From positions 1-22,157 of the forward strand of contig CAZCIB010000041.1 of NCBI GenBank assembly GCA_964498755.1: a DNA stretch of 22,157 bases, in the 5' to 3' direction. Source of the stretch: RZZS01 sp964498755. Lineage in GTDB: Bacteria; Pseudomonadota; Alphaproteobacteria; Micavibrionales; Micavibrionaceae. How positions within the stretch are numbered: position 1 is the stretch's first letter; each line of letters opens with the position of its first letter. Below, piece by piece: positions 6,730-13,977 of this stretch. Position numbers and translations under genes: made by a program. Below the pieces are notes generated by a model that did no database searches, was not told the origin of the DNA, and saw only the letters and a program-made list of their open reading frames with translations.

Positions 6730-7626
6730 TCAATTAAAAGGCTCGGTCAGATCATTACTGGCGCGGGCGCTTGAGCCGCCGGAACCTCCTGAGGCCGGCT
6801 CAACGTCATTGACGGGGACGATGCGCGGGGCGGGAGCCGATTGCGTCTCCTCAGCGCTTTCATCACGGGGGATCCACGACTCGCCTGCGGCGGACTGCTT
6901 TTCGGCCATCATGTCTTTTTCCATCCGCTCAAGGCGGTTATAGGCCAGCTGGCTCTCGGTAAGCTGAAAACCGATCAGGACGTCATAATCGGGGCCGCGG
7001 GCGATATCCTCAAGCGGGATAATCTGGCGCAGCGTTTCCTCGTGCGTCAATTCCTCATCTTCGCTTTCATAGGCGATAGAGGCGGCGAAAACTTCCTTGG
7101 CGATAATGTTGTCGCCGGGATCGGTGACGGCGATAAAGTAAGGATAGGCGAAATTTGGCTGATCCCCCTTGTAGATCTTTGAGCGCGGGCCGAGCTCACT
7201 GTCGATATTCACCGTAACCTGAACGGCGACGCTGTTGTTCTGGGGGCTGTAGACGCAGGAAGTTTTGCCGACATTCATAGTGGCTTCGGATACGAGCGTC
7301 TCTTCCGAGGGGCGGCCCATATCCGTGAATTCGCTTATGCTTTCAAGGTCGCCGACAATCGTCACGGACGGGCATTTCGTAATGCCGTCCATGCTGACAG
7401 CTTGTTTTTGCGCGTTGTTCTTTCCGGTTTTTGCAATTTCGGCGTTACCGCTTTGGTCCTTGTTGTCCTTGCGCATGGACGGCAGGCCAACGCTTGGCAT
7501 TTCAATATTGCTCAGGCTTTGCCGGAACTCCTGCATGCTGGCCTGACACCCCGAAAGCCCGATAAGAGAGATCGATCCCAGCGCCAGAGTGATCGTTTTT
7601 GAAATTGGCTTTGATTTTTTGATCAC
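6730..7626 (-). CDS. Conserved lipoprotein of unknown function
   Basis: A 298-aa protein with a clear type II signal peptide: basic MIKKSKPISK, a hydrophobic core, and lipobox LSGC with Cys27 as the lipidation site. It would be anchored to a membrane facing the periplasm. The mature part has a low-complexity linker, then a domain starting KCPSVTIVGDLESISEF, including MNVGKTSCVY and DYDVLIGFQLTESQLAYNR, and a Ser/Gly/Pro-rich C-terminal tail. The Cys pair and spacing recall an uncharacterised alphaproteobacterial lipoprotein family (CP-x-V-x-I ... C ... V-x-V-x-V), from memory. The start is a GTG: GGGAG lies seven bases upstream and the signal peptide follows at once. It is divergent from ispH. 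Confidence 0.85.
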   Translation of the reverse strand: MIKKSKPISKTITLALGSISLIGLSGCQASMQEFRQSLSNIEMPSVGLPSMRKDNKDQSGNAEIAKTGKNNAQKQAVSMDGITKCPSVTIVGDLESISEFTDMGRPSEETLVSEATMNVGKTSCVYSPQNNSVAVQVTVNIDSELGPRSKIYKGDQPNFAYPYFIAVTDPGDNIIAKEVFAASIAYESEDEELTHEETLRQIIPLEDIARGPDYDVLIGFQLTESQLAYNRLERMEKDMMAEKQSAAGESWIPRDESAEETQSAPAPRIVPVNDVEPASGGSGGSSARASNDLTEPFN

Positions 7627-7699
7627 GGTAATTCTCCCACCACATTAAAGTATCCTGCCTAGTTTCAACCTAGAATCGCAAAAGCCCAAACGCAAGGGC

Positions 7700-7729
7700 T
7701 TGTCAGAAGACATCCACAGCCCTTATATA
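7700..7729 (+). promoter_or_regulatory. Candidate ispH operon promoter (leaderless transcript)
   Basis: TTGTCA (7700-7705) and TATATA (7724-7729) are separated by 18 bp. A start about seven bases after the -10 would fall on the ATG of ispH at 7736, predicting a leaderless mRNA, and no Shine-Dalgarno precedes that ATG. The -35 also overlaps the alternative TTG start at 7700, which is another reason to reject that start. Confidence 0.4.
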
Positions 7730-7735
7730 GTTCCC

Positions 7736-8689
7736 ATGACGACAAAAGCGCCTTTGAAAATTCTTCTGGCCGGTCCGCGCGGTTTTTGCGCGGGCGTGGA
7801 CCGGGCGATCCAGATCGTTGAGCTGGCTCTTGAGAAGCATGGCGCGCCGGTTTATGTGCGCCATGAAATTGTACATAACAAGACGGTCGTGGAGAGTCTG
7901 CGAACCAAAGGCGCGGTTTTCGTTGAAGAGCTTTCAGAGGTTCCCGATGACGGGCGGCCGGTGATTTTTTCCGCGCACGGCGTGCCGAAAAGCGTGCCTC
8001 AGGAAGCGCAGGCGCGCGAGATGTTCTTTATCGACGCAACATGCCCGCTGGTAAGCAAGGTCCACCGCGAGGCCGAGCGGCATTACAAAAACGGAAAGAA
8101 AATTATCCTGATCGGCCACGCCGGGCATCCGGAAGTGATCGGCACCATGGGACAGTTGCCGGACGGGGCTGTTTTGTTGGTGGAGACAATCGCCGACGTT
8201 GAAAAAATCGAAGTCGCCGACCCAGAGAATCTCGCATGGTGCTCGCAGACGACGCTGTCGGTAGATGATACTGCGGAGGTTCTGGCGGCGTTGCAGGCGC
8301 GTTTCCCTGAGATCTCCGGTCCGCAGAAAGAAGACATCTGCTACGCGACGACGAACCGGCAGGAAGCCGTCAAGGTTCTCGCGCCCCTGGCGGACGCGAT
8401 GATCGTGATCGGCGCGCCGAACTCCTCCAACTCCAACCGGCTTGTGGAAGTGGCGAGCGCTTACGGCTGTCCCGAGGCTTTTCTGGTTCAGAAAGCTGCG
8501 GATATAGACTGGTCGGCTTTGAACGGCGTGAATGCGCTTGGCCTGACGGCGGGGGCGAGCGCGCCGGAAATTCTGGTCGAGGAAGTAATCGAATCCGCGC
8601 GGGATAACTTCGAGGTTACAGTTGAAGAAGTGCGCATAAAGGAGGAAAATGTCGTTTTTCAGGTTCCAAAGAGCTTAAGAGCGGCATAA
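7736..8689 (+). CDS. ispH: 4-hydroxy-3-methylbut-2-enyl diphosphate reductase
   Basis: IspH is the last MEP-pathway enzyme, a [4Fe-4S] protein that reduces HMBPP to IPP and DMAPP. From the ATG at 7736 the protein is 317 aa, the normal length. The three cluster cysteines are present: Cys18 in GPRGFCAGVDRAI, Cys103 in DATCPLVSKVH and Cys202 in DICYATTNRQ. HEIVHN (43-48), SAHGVP (79-84), GHAGHPEV (128-135), TTNRQ (205-209) and NSSNSNRL (229-236) are the substrate-binding signatures. The open frame extends to a TTG at 7700, rejected because it would add 12 untypical residues and overlaps a promoter-like -35. Its stop overlaps the thrB start by one base (TAATG), so translation is coupled. ispH-thrB-rnhA is a familiar alphaproteobacterial order. 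Confidence 0.96.
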   Translation: MTTKAPLKILLAGPRGFCAGVDRAIQIVELALEKHGAPVYVRHEIVHNKTVVESLRTKGAVFVEELSEVPDDGRPVIFSAHGVPKSVPQEAQAREMFFIDATCPLVSKVHREAERHYKNGKKIILIGHAGHPEVIGTMGQLPDGAVLLVETIADVEKIEVADPENLAWCSQTTLSVDDTAEVLAALQARFPEISGPQKEDICYATTNRQEAVKVLAPLADAMIVIGAPNSSNSNRLVEVASAYGCPEAFLVQKAADIDWSALNGVNALGLTAGASAPEILVEEVIESARDNFEVTVEEVRIKEENVVFQVPKSLRAA

Positions 8690-9642
8690 TGGCTGTCTAT
8701 ACGCGCGTTTCCGAACAGGATTTAAAAGACTTTCTCCAAAATTATAATCTCGGATCGCTTGTCTCCCATGAAGGAATCGCGCAGGGCGTTGAAAATACGA
8801 ATTATCACGTCTTTACGGATATGGGCCGCTATATCCTGACTTTATTTGAAAACCGCGTTGACCCGTTTGACCTGCCTTTCTTTTTCGCGTTTACGGATCA
8901 TCTGGCCCAGAAAGGCATAGCCTGCCCCAAGGCTATGGCCGCGAAAAACGGGGAGACGATACTGGAACTGAACGGACGCAGCGCCGCGCTGATTTCTTTT
9001 CTTGAGGGAAAGGGCGTGGAGCCTTCCGACATTACTCCGGATCATTGCGCGCAAGTCGGGACATGGCTGGGCGAAATGCATCTGGCCGCGCAGGATTTTG
9101 ACCAGAGCCGTCCCAACACGGTCGGATTGCCGGAGTGGCGCAGGCTAGCGACAAGAACGCAGGGGCGCGCCAATGAGGTTGCGCCGGGCCTCGCCAATAT
9201 CATTGACGAGGAGCTGGACTACCTCGAGAAAAACTGGCCGCTTGATTTGCCGGTCGCGGCCGTGCATGCCGATCTTTTTCCCGATAACGTGTTTTTTAAC
9301 GAAGGGCGCCTGTCGGGAATCATTGATTTTTATTTCACGGCGACGGAAGCGCTGGCCTATGATTTTGCGATTACTGTGAACGCATGGTGCTTTGATGAAG
9401 ATAACAGATTAAGCTTGGACAGGCTGGACAAGCTTAAATGGCATTACGAGGAAAAGCGTCCGCTGAGCGCGCGGGAGCGGGAATGCCTGCCATTGCTCTG
9501 CCGGGGCGCGGCGATGCGCATTTTGATGACCCGGCTGCATGACTGGGTTTTTCATCCTGAAGGCGCGCTTGTCAAACCGAAAGATCCGCGCGAATATCTG
9601 GGGAGGCTCTTGTTTTACCGCGACGGCGGCGTTGACTGGTGA
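8689..9642 (+). CDS. thrB: Homoserine kinase (APH-fold type)
   Basis: This enzyme phosphorylates homoserine to O-phosphohomoserine in threonine synthesis. The 317-aa protein is of the aminoglycoside-phosphotransferase-like ThrB class found in alphaproteobacteria and Pseudomonas, not the GHMP class of E. coli. The catalytic loop HADLFPDN (193-200) holds the proposed base Asp195 and Asn200; the metal-binding aspartate is Asp213 in IIDFYF. The N-terminal GIAQGVENTNYHV (29-41) is typical of this family and helps tell it from other APH kinases. The start ATG overlaps the ispH stop by one base, and no separate ribosome site is needed beyond the upstream GGAGG at 8641-8644 region. It is followed after nine bases by a hypothetical gene, then rnhA. 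Confidence 0.95.
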   Translation: MAVYTRVSEQDLKDFLQNYNLGSLVSHEGIAQGVENTNYHVFTDMGRYILTLFENRVDPFDLPFFFAFTDHLAQKGIACPKAMAAKNGETILELNGRSAALISFLEGKGVEPSDITPDHCAQVGTWLGEMHLAAQDFDQSRPNTVGLPEWRRLATRTQGRANEVAPGLANIIDEELDYLEKNWPLDLPVAAVHADLFPDNVFFNEGRLSGIIDFYFTATEALAYDFAITVNAWCFDEDNRLSLDRLDKLKWHYEEKRPLSARERECLPLLCRGAAMRILMTRLHDWVFHPEGALVKPKDPREYLGRLLFYRDGGVDW

Positions 9643-9651
9643 TTTTTTCAT

Positions 9652-10305
9652 ATGGCGGATGGTTTGCTTAATAAAAAGGGACGACAGGACGGGCGCTTCG
9701 ACAAGACGCTTATCGTGCTTATTGTCGTTTTGCTGATGGCGACGCCGGTAATCATTGCGCAGGTCGATATGAATACGCCGGACTGGCCAAAGTCGGAAGG
9801 CGTCGTGGCCGCGCCGGAAGTGCAGACGATTATGATCTGGCGGAAACGCCGTCTTTCTGAAGGACCGGTGATGCGCGAGAGCTTTTATTATTACTTCGAC
9901 GACCGTCAGGTCTGTTTCCAGCGCAAGGCGCTCGGTCAGGCTGAGATAGTGGCGGACTGCGATCCTTTCGATAAGGCGGACGGGGAGAGCCTGATCAAGG
10001 CGAAGGCGCTCTATTTTGCGCAACGCTCCATCCCGGAAACGGAACGGATACGCGATGGCGTAGAGGTCAACAGCGCGCTCGGACAGGTCATTTTTCATAC
10101 CTATTCGCGGACGCGCGACGCAGGAAAGGAGCGGCGTTACGTGGCCTTCAATTTCCTGACGGAAAATATGTGCGTGCAGCGCTGGCTGGGCGCGCAGATT
10201 GATTCAAATACGTATTGCGCCGGATTTGACGAGGCGCCGGCGGGACTGCTGCGCCGCGCAAAAAATCTCTACGAAAAAGGAAAGAATGCCGGACAGAGTC
10301 ATTGA
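9652..10305 (+). CDS. Hypothetical membrane-anchored protein in the thrB-rnhA operon (217 aa)
   Basis: An unrecognised 217-aa protein. After a charged N-terminus (KKGRQDGRFDK) there is one strong membrane helix (about 19-37, TLIVLIVVLLMATPVIIA). The rest is a soluble domain of about 180 residues with four cysteines (in VCFQRK, VADCDPF, ENMCVQRW and NTYCAGFD). Positive charges before the helix predict the soluble part lies in the periplasm, where the cysteines could form disulfides. It starts nine bases after thrB and overlaps rnhA by 20 bp, so it is part of the operon. No clear ribosome site is seen, which fits translation coupled to thrB. Its role is unknown. Confidence 0.8.
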   Translation: MADGLLNKKGRQDGRFDKTLIVLIVVLLMATPVIIAQVDMNTPDWPKSEGVVAAPEVQTIMIWRKRRLSEGPVMRESFYYYFDDRQVCFQRKALGQAEIVADCDPFDKADGESLIKAKALYFAQRSIPETERIRDGVEVNSALGQVIFHTYSRTRDAGKERRYVAFNFLTENMCVQRWLGAQIDSNTYCAGFDEAPAGLLRRAKNLYEKGKNAGQSH

Positions 10306-10723
10306 TATCTTCACCGACGGCGCGTGCAGCGGCAATCCCGGTCCCGGCGGCTGGGGCGCTATACTGCGCTGGAACGGCCATGAGAAAGAGCTTTCGGGCG
10401 GCGAAGATGAGACAACGAATAACCGCATGGAGTTGATGGCCGCGATCAGGGCGCTGGAGACATTAAAGGGGCCGAGCCAGGTAAGGCTGTACACGGACAG
10501 CCAGTATCTGAAGAACGGGATCGGCCAGTGGATCCATAACTGGAAGCGCAACGGCTGGAAGGCTGCGGGCGGCAAGCCGGTCAAAAACCGTGACCTGTGG
10601 GAGCGAATCGATTCGGCGCTTGCGCGGCATCAGGTTGAATTTATCTGGGTCAAAGGTCATGCGGGCCACCCGGAAAACGAGCGCGCGGACGTTCTGGCCG
10701 TGCAAGCTATTCCAAAGGCTTAG
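10286..10723 (+). CDS. rnhA: Ribonuclease HI
   Basis: RNase HI cuts the RNA strand of RNA-DNA hybrids and removes R-loops and primers; it is a cytoplasmic Mg2+-dependent enzyme. The protein is 145 aa, normal for the family. The metal-binding DEDD set is intact: Asp11 in FTDGACSGNPGPGGW, Glu49 in NNRMELMA, Asp71 in LYTDSQY and Asp135 in ENERADVLA. The flexible-loop histidine lies in KGHAGHPENE (His125 or His128), and the basic protrusion WKRNGWKAAGGKPVKN (86-101) is present. The ATG at 10286 has AAGG five bases upstream; the open frame continues upstream to 10199 in another reading of the previous gene and is rejected. It overlaps the preceding gene by 20 bp. Confidence 0.97.
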   Translation: MPDRVIDIFTDGACSGNPGPGGWGAILRWNGHEKELSGGEDETTNNRMELMAAIRALETLKGPSQVRLYTDSQYLKNGIGQWIHNWKRNGWKAAGGKPVKNRDLWERIDSALARHQVEFIWVKGHAGHPENERADVLAVQAIPKA

Positions 10724-10728
10724 AAAGA

Positions 10729-10758
10729 TTGTCCACAGAAATCAAGAACTTGTCCACA
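10729..10758 (+). promoter_or_regulatory. Two DnaA-box-like sites in tandem
   Basis: TTGTCCACA occurs at 10729-10737 and again at 10750-10758, in the same orientation and exactly 21 bp apart, so both lie on the same face of the helix. Each differs from the DnaA box TTATCCACA at one position. They lie just after the rnhA stop, 17-46 bp upstream of a CtrA-type site. Confidence 0.5.
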
Positions 10759-10774
10759 ATGGCGTGGCGATTTC

Positions 10775-10789
10775 TTAACATCTCGTTAA
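10775..10789 (+). promoter_or_regulatory. CtrA-type binding site (TTAA-N7-TTAA)
   Basis: TTAA (10775-10778), seven bases, TTAA (10786-10789) is a perfect match to the alphaproteobacterial CtrA consensus. The bases around it extend the dyad to CTTAAC/GTTAAG (10774-10790). By eye it is the only match to this consensus in the window. Its right half is fused to the Shine-Dalgarno of a short upstream ORF (TTAAGGAG), so if that ORF is translated the site lies inside the transcript or at its start, which suits repression better than activation. Confidence 0.5.
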
Positions 10790-10801
10790 GGAGTTGCGCC
10801 G

Positions 10802-10858
10802 ATGCTTGAATCATGGGCTTTCGACGCCCTGTGGTCAAATCAGCAAGAAGGAGGTTAG
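10802..10858 (+). CDS. Putative 18-aa upstream ORF / leader peptide
   Basis: ATG at 10802 with AAGGAG eight bases upstream, then 18 codons (MLESWAFDALWSNQQEGG) and TAG. Two of 18 residues are tryptophan. Its last codons contain the AAGGAGG ribosome site (10848-10854) of the following gene, and its stop is five bases before that gene's ATG. This spacing suggests translational coupling or an attenuator-like control. It could also be chance, since the ORF is short and rests mainly on its good ribosome site. Confidence 0.4.
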   Translation: MLESWAFDALWSNQQEGG

Positions 10859-10863
10859 CGGTC

Positions 10864-11379
10864 ATGACGATCTTTGCACAATCCCAACTGGAGGCGCGCA
10901 ATGTCACTTTGCCGCTGCCTCCGCCTTTGCCGGAAAAAGAAAACAGCTGCAGGATGGAGCATGAAATCTACGCGCGTTTCATGAGCTTTTTGCGTCATGC
11001 CGCCAGCGGCAATATCGAGATTAAAATCCTGACCAGTATCCAGTCGACGGCGAACGCGCTGGACTACAGCGAGGCGCTTGTGTCGAAAATTCTCGTTGAC
11101 CTCGGCTTGCGCGCGCCGCAGCGGGCGTTTCCGCATGCCTATCTCTCGCATGTCGAGCGCAGCCGCCAGAGAAGTTTCTGGCAGCAGGGATCGGCGACGG
11201 CGCCGGTCAAGGATTTGTGTCATTTCTGGGCTGACCCGGATCATGCGCCGTTCAGGGGTTATAATCCTGACGGGCCGGGCGCGCGTCCACATTCCCGTCC
11301 AACAGACTGGACAGGAGTGATCGGAAGCTCGCGTCCTGTTCCGGATCGTTATCAAGCGCATCAGGAATCCCGGCATTGA
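10864..11379 (+). CDS. Hypothetical protein with possible helix-turn-helix (171 aa)
   Basis: I do not recognise this protein. The ATG at 10864 has a full Shine-Dalgarno (AAGGAGG, nine bases upstream). After a Pro-rich N-terminus (LPLPPPLPEKE), residues about 33-85 look helical; SIQSTANALDYSEALVSKIL has the spacing of a helix-turn-helix and is followed by VDLGLRAPQ. The C-terminal 70 residues are Arg, Pro, His and Gly rich and look disordered. The last 128 bp overlap the 3' end of the penicillin-binding protein gene on the other strand, so the tail may come from loss of an earlier stop. The spacer upstream carries DnaA-like, CtrA-like and uORF signals. A regulator is a reasonable guess but is not shown. 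Confidence 0.65.
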   Translation: MTIFAQSQLEARNVTLPLPPPLPEKENSCRMEHEIYARFMSFLRHAASGNIEIKILTSIQSTANALDYSEALVSKILVDLGLRAPQRAFPHAYLSHVERSRQRSFWQQGSATAPVKDLCHFWADPDHAPFRGYNPDGPGARPHSRPTDWTGVIGSSRPVPDRYQAHQESRH

Positions 11380-13186
11380 GCGCAGCCCGCATGGTTTGCT
11401 TCCAGATTAGCGCAGGCAGGCTGCCGCCGGTGACGTTGTCCATCGGCGCGTTGTCATCGTTGCCGAGCCACACGGCAGCCGTATAGTCGCCGGCGAAACC
11501 GATAAACCACGCGTCGCGGTAATCCTGGCTGGTGCCGGTTTTTCCCGCCGCGCTGATGCTGTTCAGCGCGGCGTTTTTGCCCGTACCCGTTTCGATCACG
11601 GCGACGAGCATGCGGTTAAGGTCCCGGACATGGCTTTCCGCGATGACATTTTTGCCGCGGTTTGCGCGCGTTCTTTCATAAATCAGTTCCCCGTCCCGGC
11701 TCTCAATGCGGGTAACGGCGTAGGGATCGACGCGCAGGCCTTCGTTCCTGAACGCGTTATAAACAGCCGCCATTTCTATCATCGGCACGCCGCTGCTTCC
11801 CAGAGCCAGGCTGAGGTCGCGGTTAAGATCGGCGTCTATGCCAAGCTTCCTTGCCGTTTTAAGAACGTTGCCAATGCCGATGGTTTCGGCGAGGCGGACG
11901 CTCGCGGTGTTTAAGGACTGAGAGAGCGCATGCAGCAAAATAACCTTGCCGTGATAATCAGAGCCGAAGTTTTTCGGGCGGTAGCCGCCGCTCGTAACGG
12001 GCGCGTCCAGAACCAAATCCGTTGCGCGCCAGCCTTGTTCCAGCGCCGCCAGATAAACAACCGGCTTGAAGGCCGAGCCCGGCGGGCGGTAGGCCTGCGT
12101 GGCGCGGTTGAACTGGCTTCGGGCGTAATCCCTGCCGCCGGTCATGGCGAGGATTGCGCCGCTTTTATGCATGACCAGAACGGCGCCTTGCGAGATGTTT
12201 CTCTCCTCGCCGTGCGTGTCCAGAGCGTCCGCAAGCGCTTTTTCCGCCGCGCTTTGAATCTCCGGGACAAGCGTTGTTTCGATGACGAGGTCGTCATCCG
12301 GCGAGCCGATCAGGTCTTTCAGATTTTCAAGCGCATAATCGGTGAAGTAACGCGCGTCTCCGCCAGCGCGCTGCGTGCGCCCGGGCAGGCTGGCGTAGGA
12401 TATTTTCGCGCTATGCTTTTCCGTGAGGTAACCGGCGTCCTGCATCGCGGCGAGAACGACTTCGGCGCGCGCCTCGGCCTTTTCCGGATTGTTCAGCGGC
12501 GATAGCCGGGAAGGGGCTTTCAGCAGCCCGGCCAGAAGCGCGGCTTCATGCAGGTTCAGCTTTTCCGCCGACGTATTGAAATAAGTCTGCGCCGCCGCCT
12601 CTATGCCGTACGCGCCGGAGCCGAAATAGACGCGGTTGAGATAGGCGGTTAAAATCTCGTCCTTGGTCAGTTTTTGCTCGAGCCAGATCGCAAGCAAGGC
12701 TTCCTGGATTTTGCGCCTGATGGTGCGCTCATGCGTCAGAAAGAGGTTCTTGGCAAGCTGCTGAGTGATCGTCGAGCCGCCCTGAACGACGTCGCCCTCG
12801 GTAAGGTTCACAAACGCGGCGCGGGCGATCCCGAGAGGATCGACGCCGAAATGCTCGTAAAACCGCCGGTCTTCGATGGCGAGAATCGCGTAGATCATTT
12901 CCGTTGGAATGTCTTCGAAGGATACGGCCGCCCCCTTGAGCTGGCCGTAACGGGTGAGCGTATTGCCTTCGGCGTCCTTGACGGTAACCGCAAGATCGCG
13001 CTCAAACGTCGCCGAGGCCATAATATCCGGCAAGTCCCTTGCGTACCAGAGCGCGAGCGCGCCCAGCCCAAGGCATGCCCAGACGCCAAGCACAAACAGC
13101 CATTTAAACGCGCGCAGGAAGGGATTGCCACGCCGCGCGCGTTTGCTTTGTTTTTTTGATTTTTGTTGTTTTTTCTTTTTGGCCAT
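11252..13186 (-). CDS. Class A penicillin-binding protein (PBP1A/1B-type transglycosylase-transpeptidase)
   Basis: A bifunctional peptidoglycan synthase of 644 aa: the glycosyltransferase polymerises lipid II and the transpeptidase crosslinks stems, both in the periplasm. Order: very basic cytoplasmic tail (1-20, Lys/Arg), one membrane helix (about 28-48), GT51 domain with catalytic Glu105 in EDRRFYEHFGVD, GGSTITQQLAKN (136-147) and YLNRVYFGSGAYG (182-194), then the transpeptidase with SAFK (nucleophile Ser371, Lys374), SLN (424-426) and KTGTS (549-553). All catalytic motifs are intact. It is shorter than the usual PBP1A of about 800 aa, lacking the large inserted domain, so a precise 1A/1B/1C name is not safe. 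No strong ribosome site is seen. Its last 128 bp overlap the convergent gene at 10864-11379. Confidence 0.94.
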   Translation of the reverse strand: MAKKKKQQKSKKQSKRARRGNPFLRAFKWLFVLGVWACLGLGALALWYARDLPDIMASATFERDLAVTVKDAEGNTLTRYGQLKGAAVSFEDIPTEMIYAILAIEDRRFYEHFGVDPLGIARAAFVNLTEGDVVQGGSTITQQLAKNLFLTHERTIRRKIQEALLAIWLEQKLTKDEILTAYLNRVYFGSGAYGIEAAAQTYFNTSAEKLNLHEAALLAGLLKAPSRLSPLNNPEKAEARAEVVLAAMQDAGYLTEKHSAKISYASLPGRTQRAGGDARYFTDYALENLKDLIGSPDDDLVIETTLVPEIQSAAEKALADALDTHGEERNISQGAVLVMHKSGAILAMTGGRDYARSQFNRATQAYRPPGSAFKPVVYLAALEQGWRATDLVLDAPVTSGGYRPKNFGSDYHGKVILLHALSQSLNTASVRLAETIGIGNVLKTARKLGIDADLNRDLSLALGSSGVPMIEMAAVYNAFRNEGLRVDPYAVTRIESRDGELIYERTRANRGKNVIAESHVRDLNRMLVAVIETGTGKNAALNSISAAGKTGTSQDYRDAWFIGFAGDYTAAVWLGNDDNAPMDNVTGGSLPALIWKQTMRAALNAGIPDALDNDPEQDASFRSLLSSLLDGNVDARPARQDYNP

Positions 13187-13287
13187 CGTGATCTTTATAC
13201 AGAAAAACGCGACAAAACTGTGCGCCTTTTTTTGTTTTTAAACCACGGTTCGCACTGAACTCACCGCGCCTTCATTACAAAGCCGAG

Positions 13288-13414
13288 CGTCATCGCGAGC
13301 AAAACATCGTTTGGCGTGGCCTGCCTTCGCCGAATAGAGGTTGCGGCTTCACGCAGGCAGGCGATCCATAGCGCGCATGGATTGCTTCAGTCGCGTTGCT
13401 TCTTCGCAATGACG
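13288..13414. repeat. Dispersed palindromic repeat, copy 2 (between PBP and GNAT genes)
   Basis: CGTCATCGCGAG (13288-13299) and TTCGCAATGACG (13403-13414) are the imperfect inverted ends. The right part, from ATGGATTGCTTC to the end, matches copy 1 at 2305-2344 closely. This copy is 41 bp longer because of an inner segment with its own inverted pair, GCCTGC (about 13319-13324) and GCAGGC (about 13353-13358). It fills most of the 254-bp gap between the start of the PBP gene and the stop of the GNAT gene. Confidence 0.7.
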
Positions 13415-13440
13415 GTTTTTGTTTTACGCAGGTTAAAAAA

Positions 13441-13974
13441 TCACACGCACTCGATCCAGTATCTTAAGCGCGCCGGAAAGCGTTCGGTCTTCGGGGCTTC
13501 GTCGCCGAAGTTGCCGCCGCAGAATTCAATGATGCGGATGGCCGCCTTGTTGCCCGGCTCAACCGTTAACAGGGCTTCGTCGATGCCGAAATAATTTGCG
13601 TAAGGAATGGCCTTGCTCAGGATTTTCTTGCCGAAGCCGCTGCCGCGCATGGAGGGGCGGATATCGAAACTGATATGCCCGCCCCATTTTTCCAGGTGCC
13701 AGTTGAGGCGGTGACGGATGCTGACGCTGCCGATATACAGGCTGTCCTTGACCAGCCAGAGAACGGTTTCGGGCACCTGTTCCACCCAGTCCTGGTAATC
13801 CATCTCCGGGTAGCCCTTGTCCGCGGCCAGACGATCAACGAACGCGTCAAAGCGCCCGCGCAGCCGGTTCTGGTCCAGCTGTAAATAGCGGTCTTCGCCG
13901 TGATATTCGGCAAGCGACTCTAAAAAGCTGTCCTTGTATTCCCTGTGCGGTCTGACGAGTTTGGATGCGGGCAT
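13441..13974 (-). CDS. GNAT-family N-acetyltransferase
   Basis: A 177-aa cytoplasmic protein of the acetyl-CoA-dependent GNAT superfamily. The best signature is motif A: HISFDIRPSMRGSGFGKKIL (100-119), where Arg110-Gly-Ser-Gly-Phe-Gly forms the pyrophosphate-binding loop. ALLTVEPGNKAAIRIIE (134-150) is the usual following strand and helix, with the Asn142 that often contacts the CoA. It resembles the 'predicted acetyltransferase' group with YIGSVSIRHRLN before motif A. The substrate is unknown. The ATG at 13974 has no Shine-Dalgarno; instead a heptamer array starts four bases upstream. A TATAAT box at 14027-14022 on this strand would give a leader of about 40 bases containing that array. Confidence 0.9.
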   Translation of the reverse strand: MPASKLVRPHREYKDSFLESLAEYHGEDRYLQLDQNRLRGRFDAFVDRLAADKGYPEMDYQDWVEQVPETVLWLVKDSLYIGSVSIRHRLNWHLEKWGGHISFDIRPSMRGSGFGKKILSKAIPYANYFGIDEALLTVEPGNKAAIRIIEFCGGNFGDEAPKTERFPARLRYWIECV

Positions 13975-13977
13975 AAG

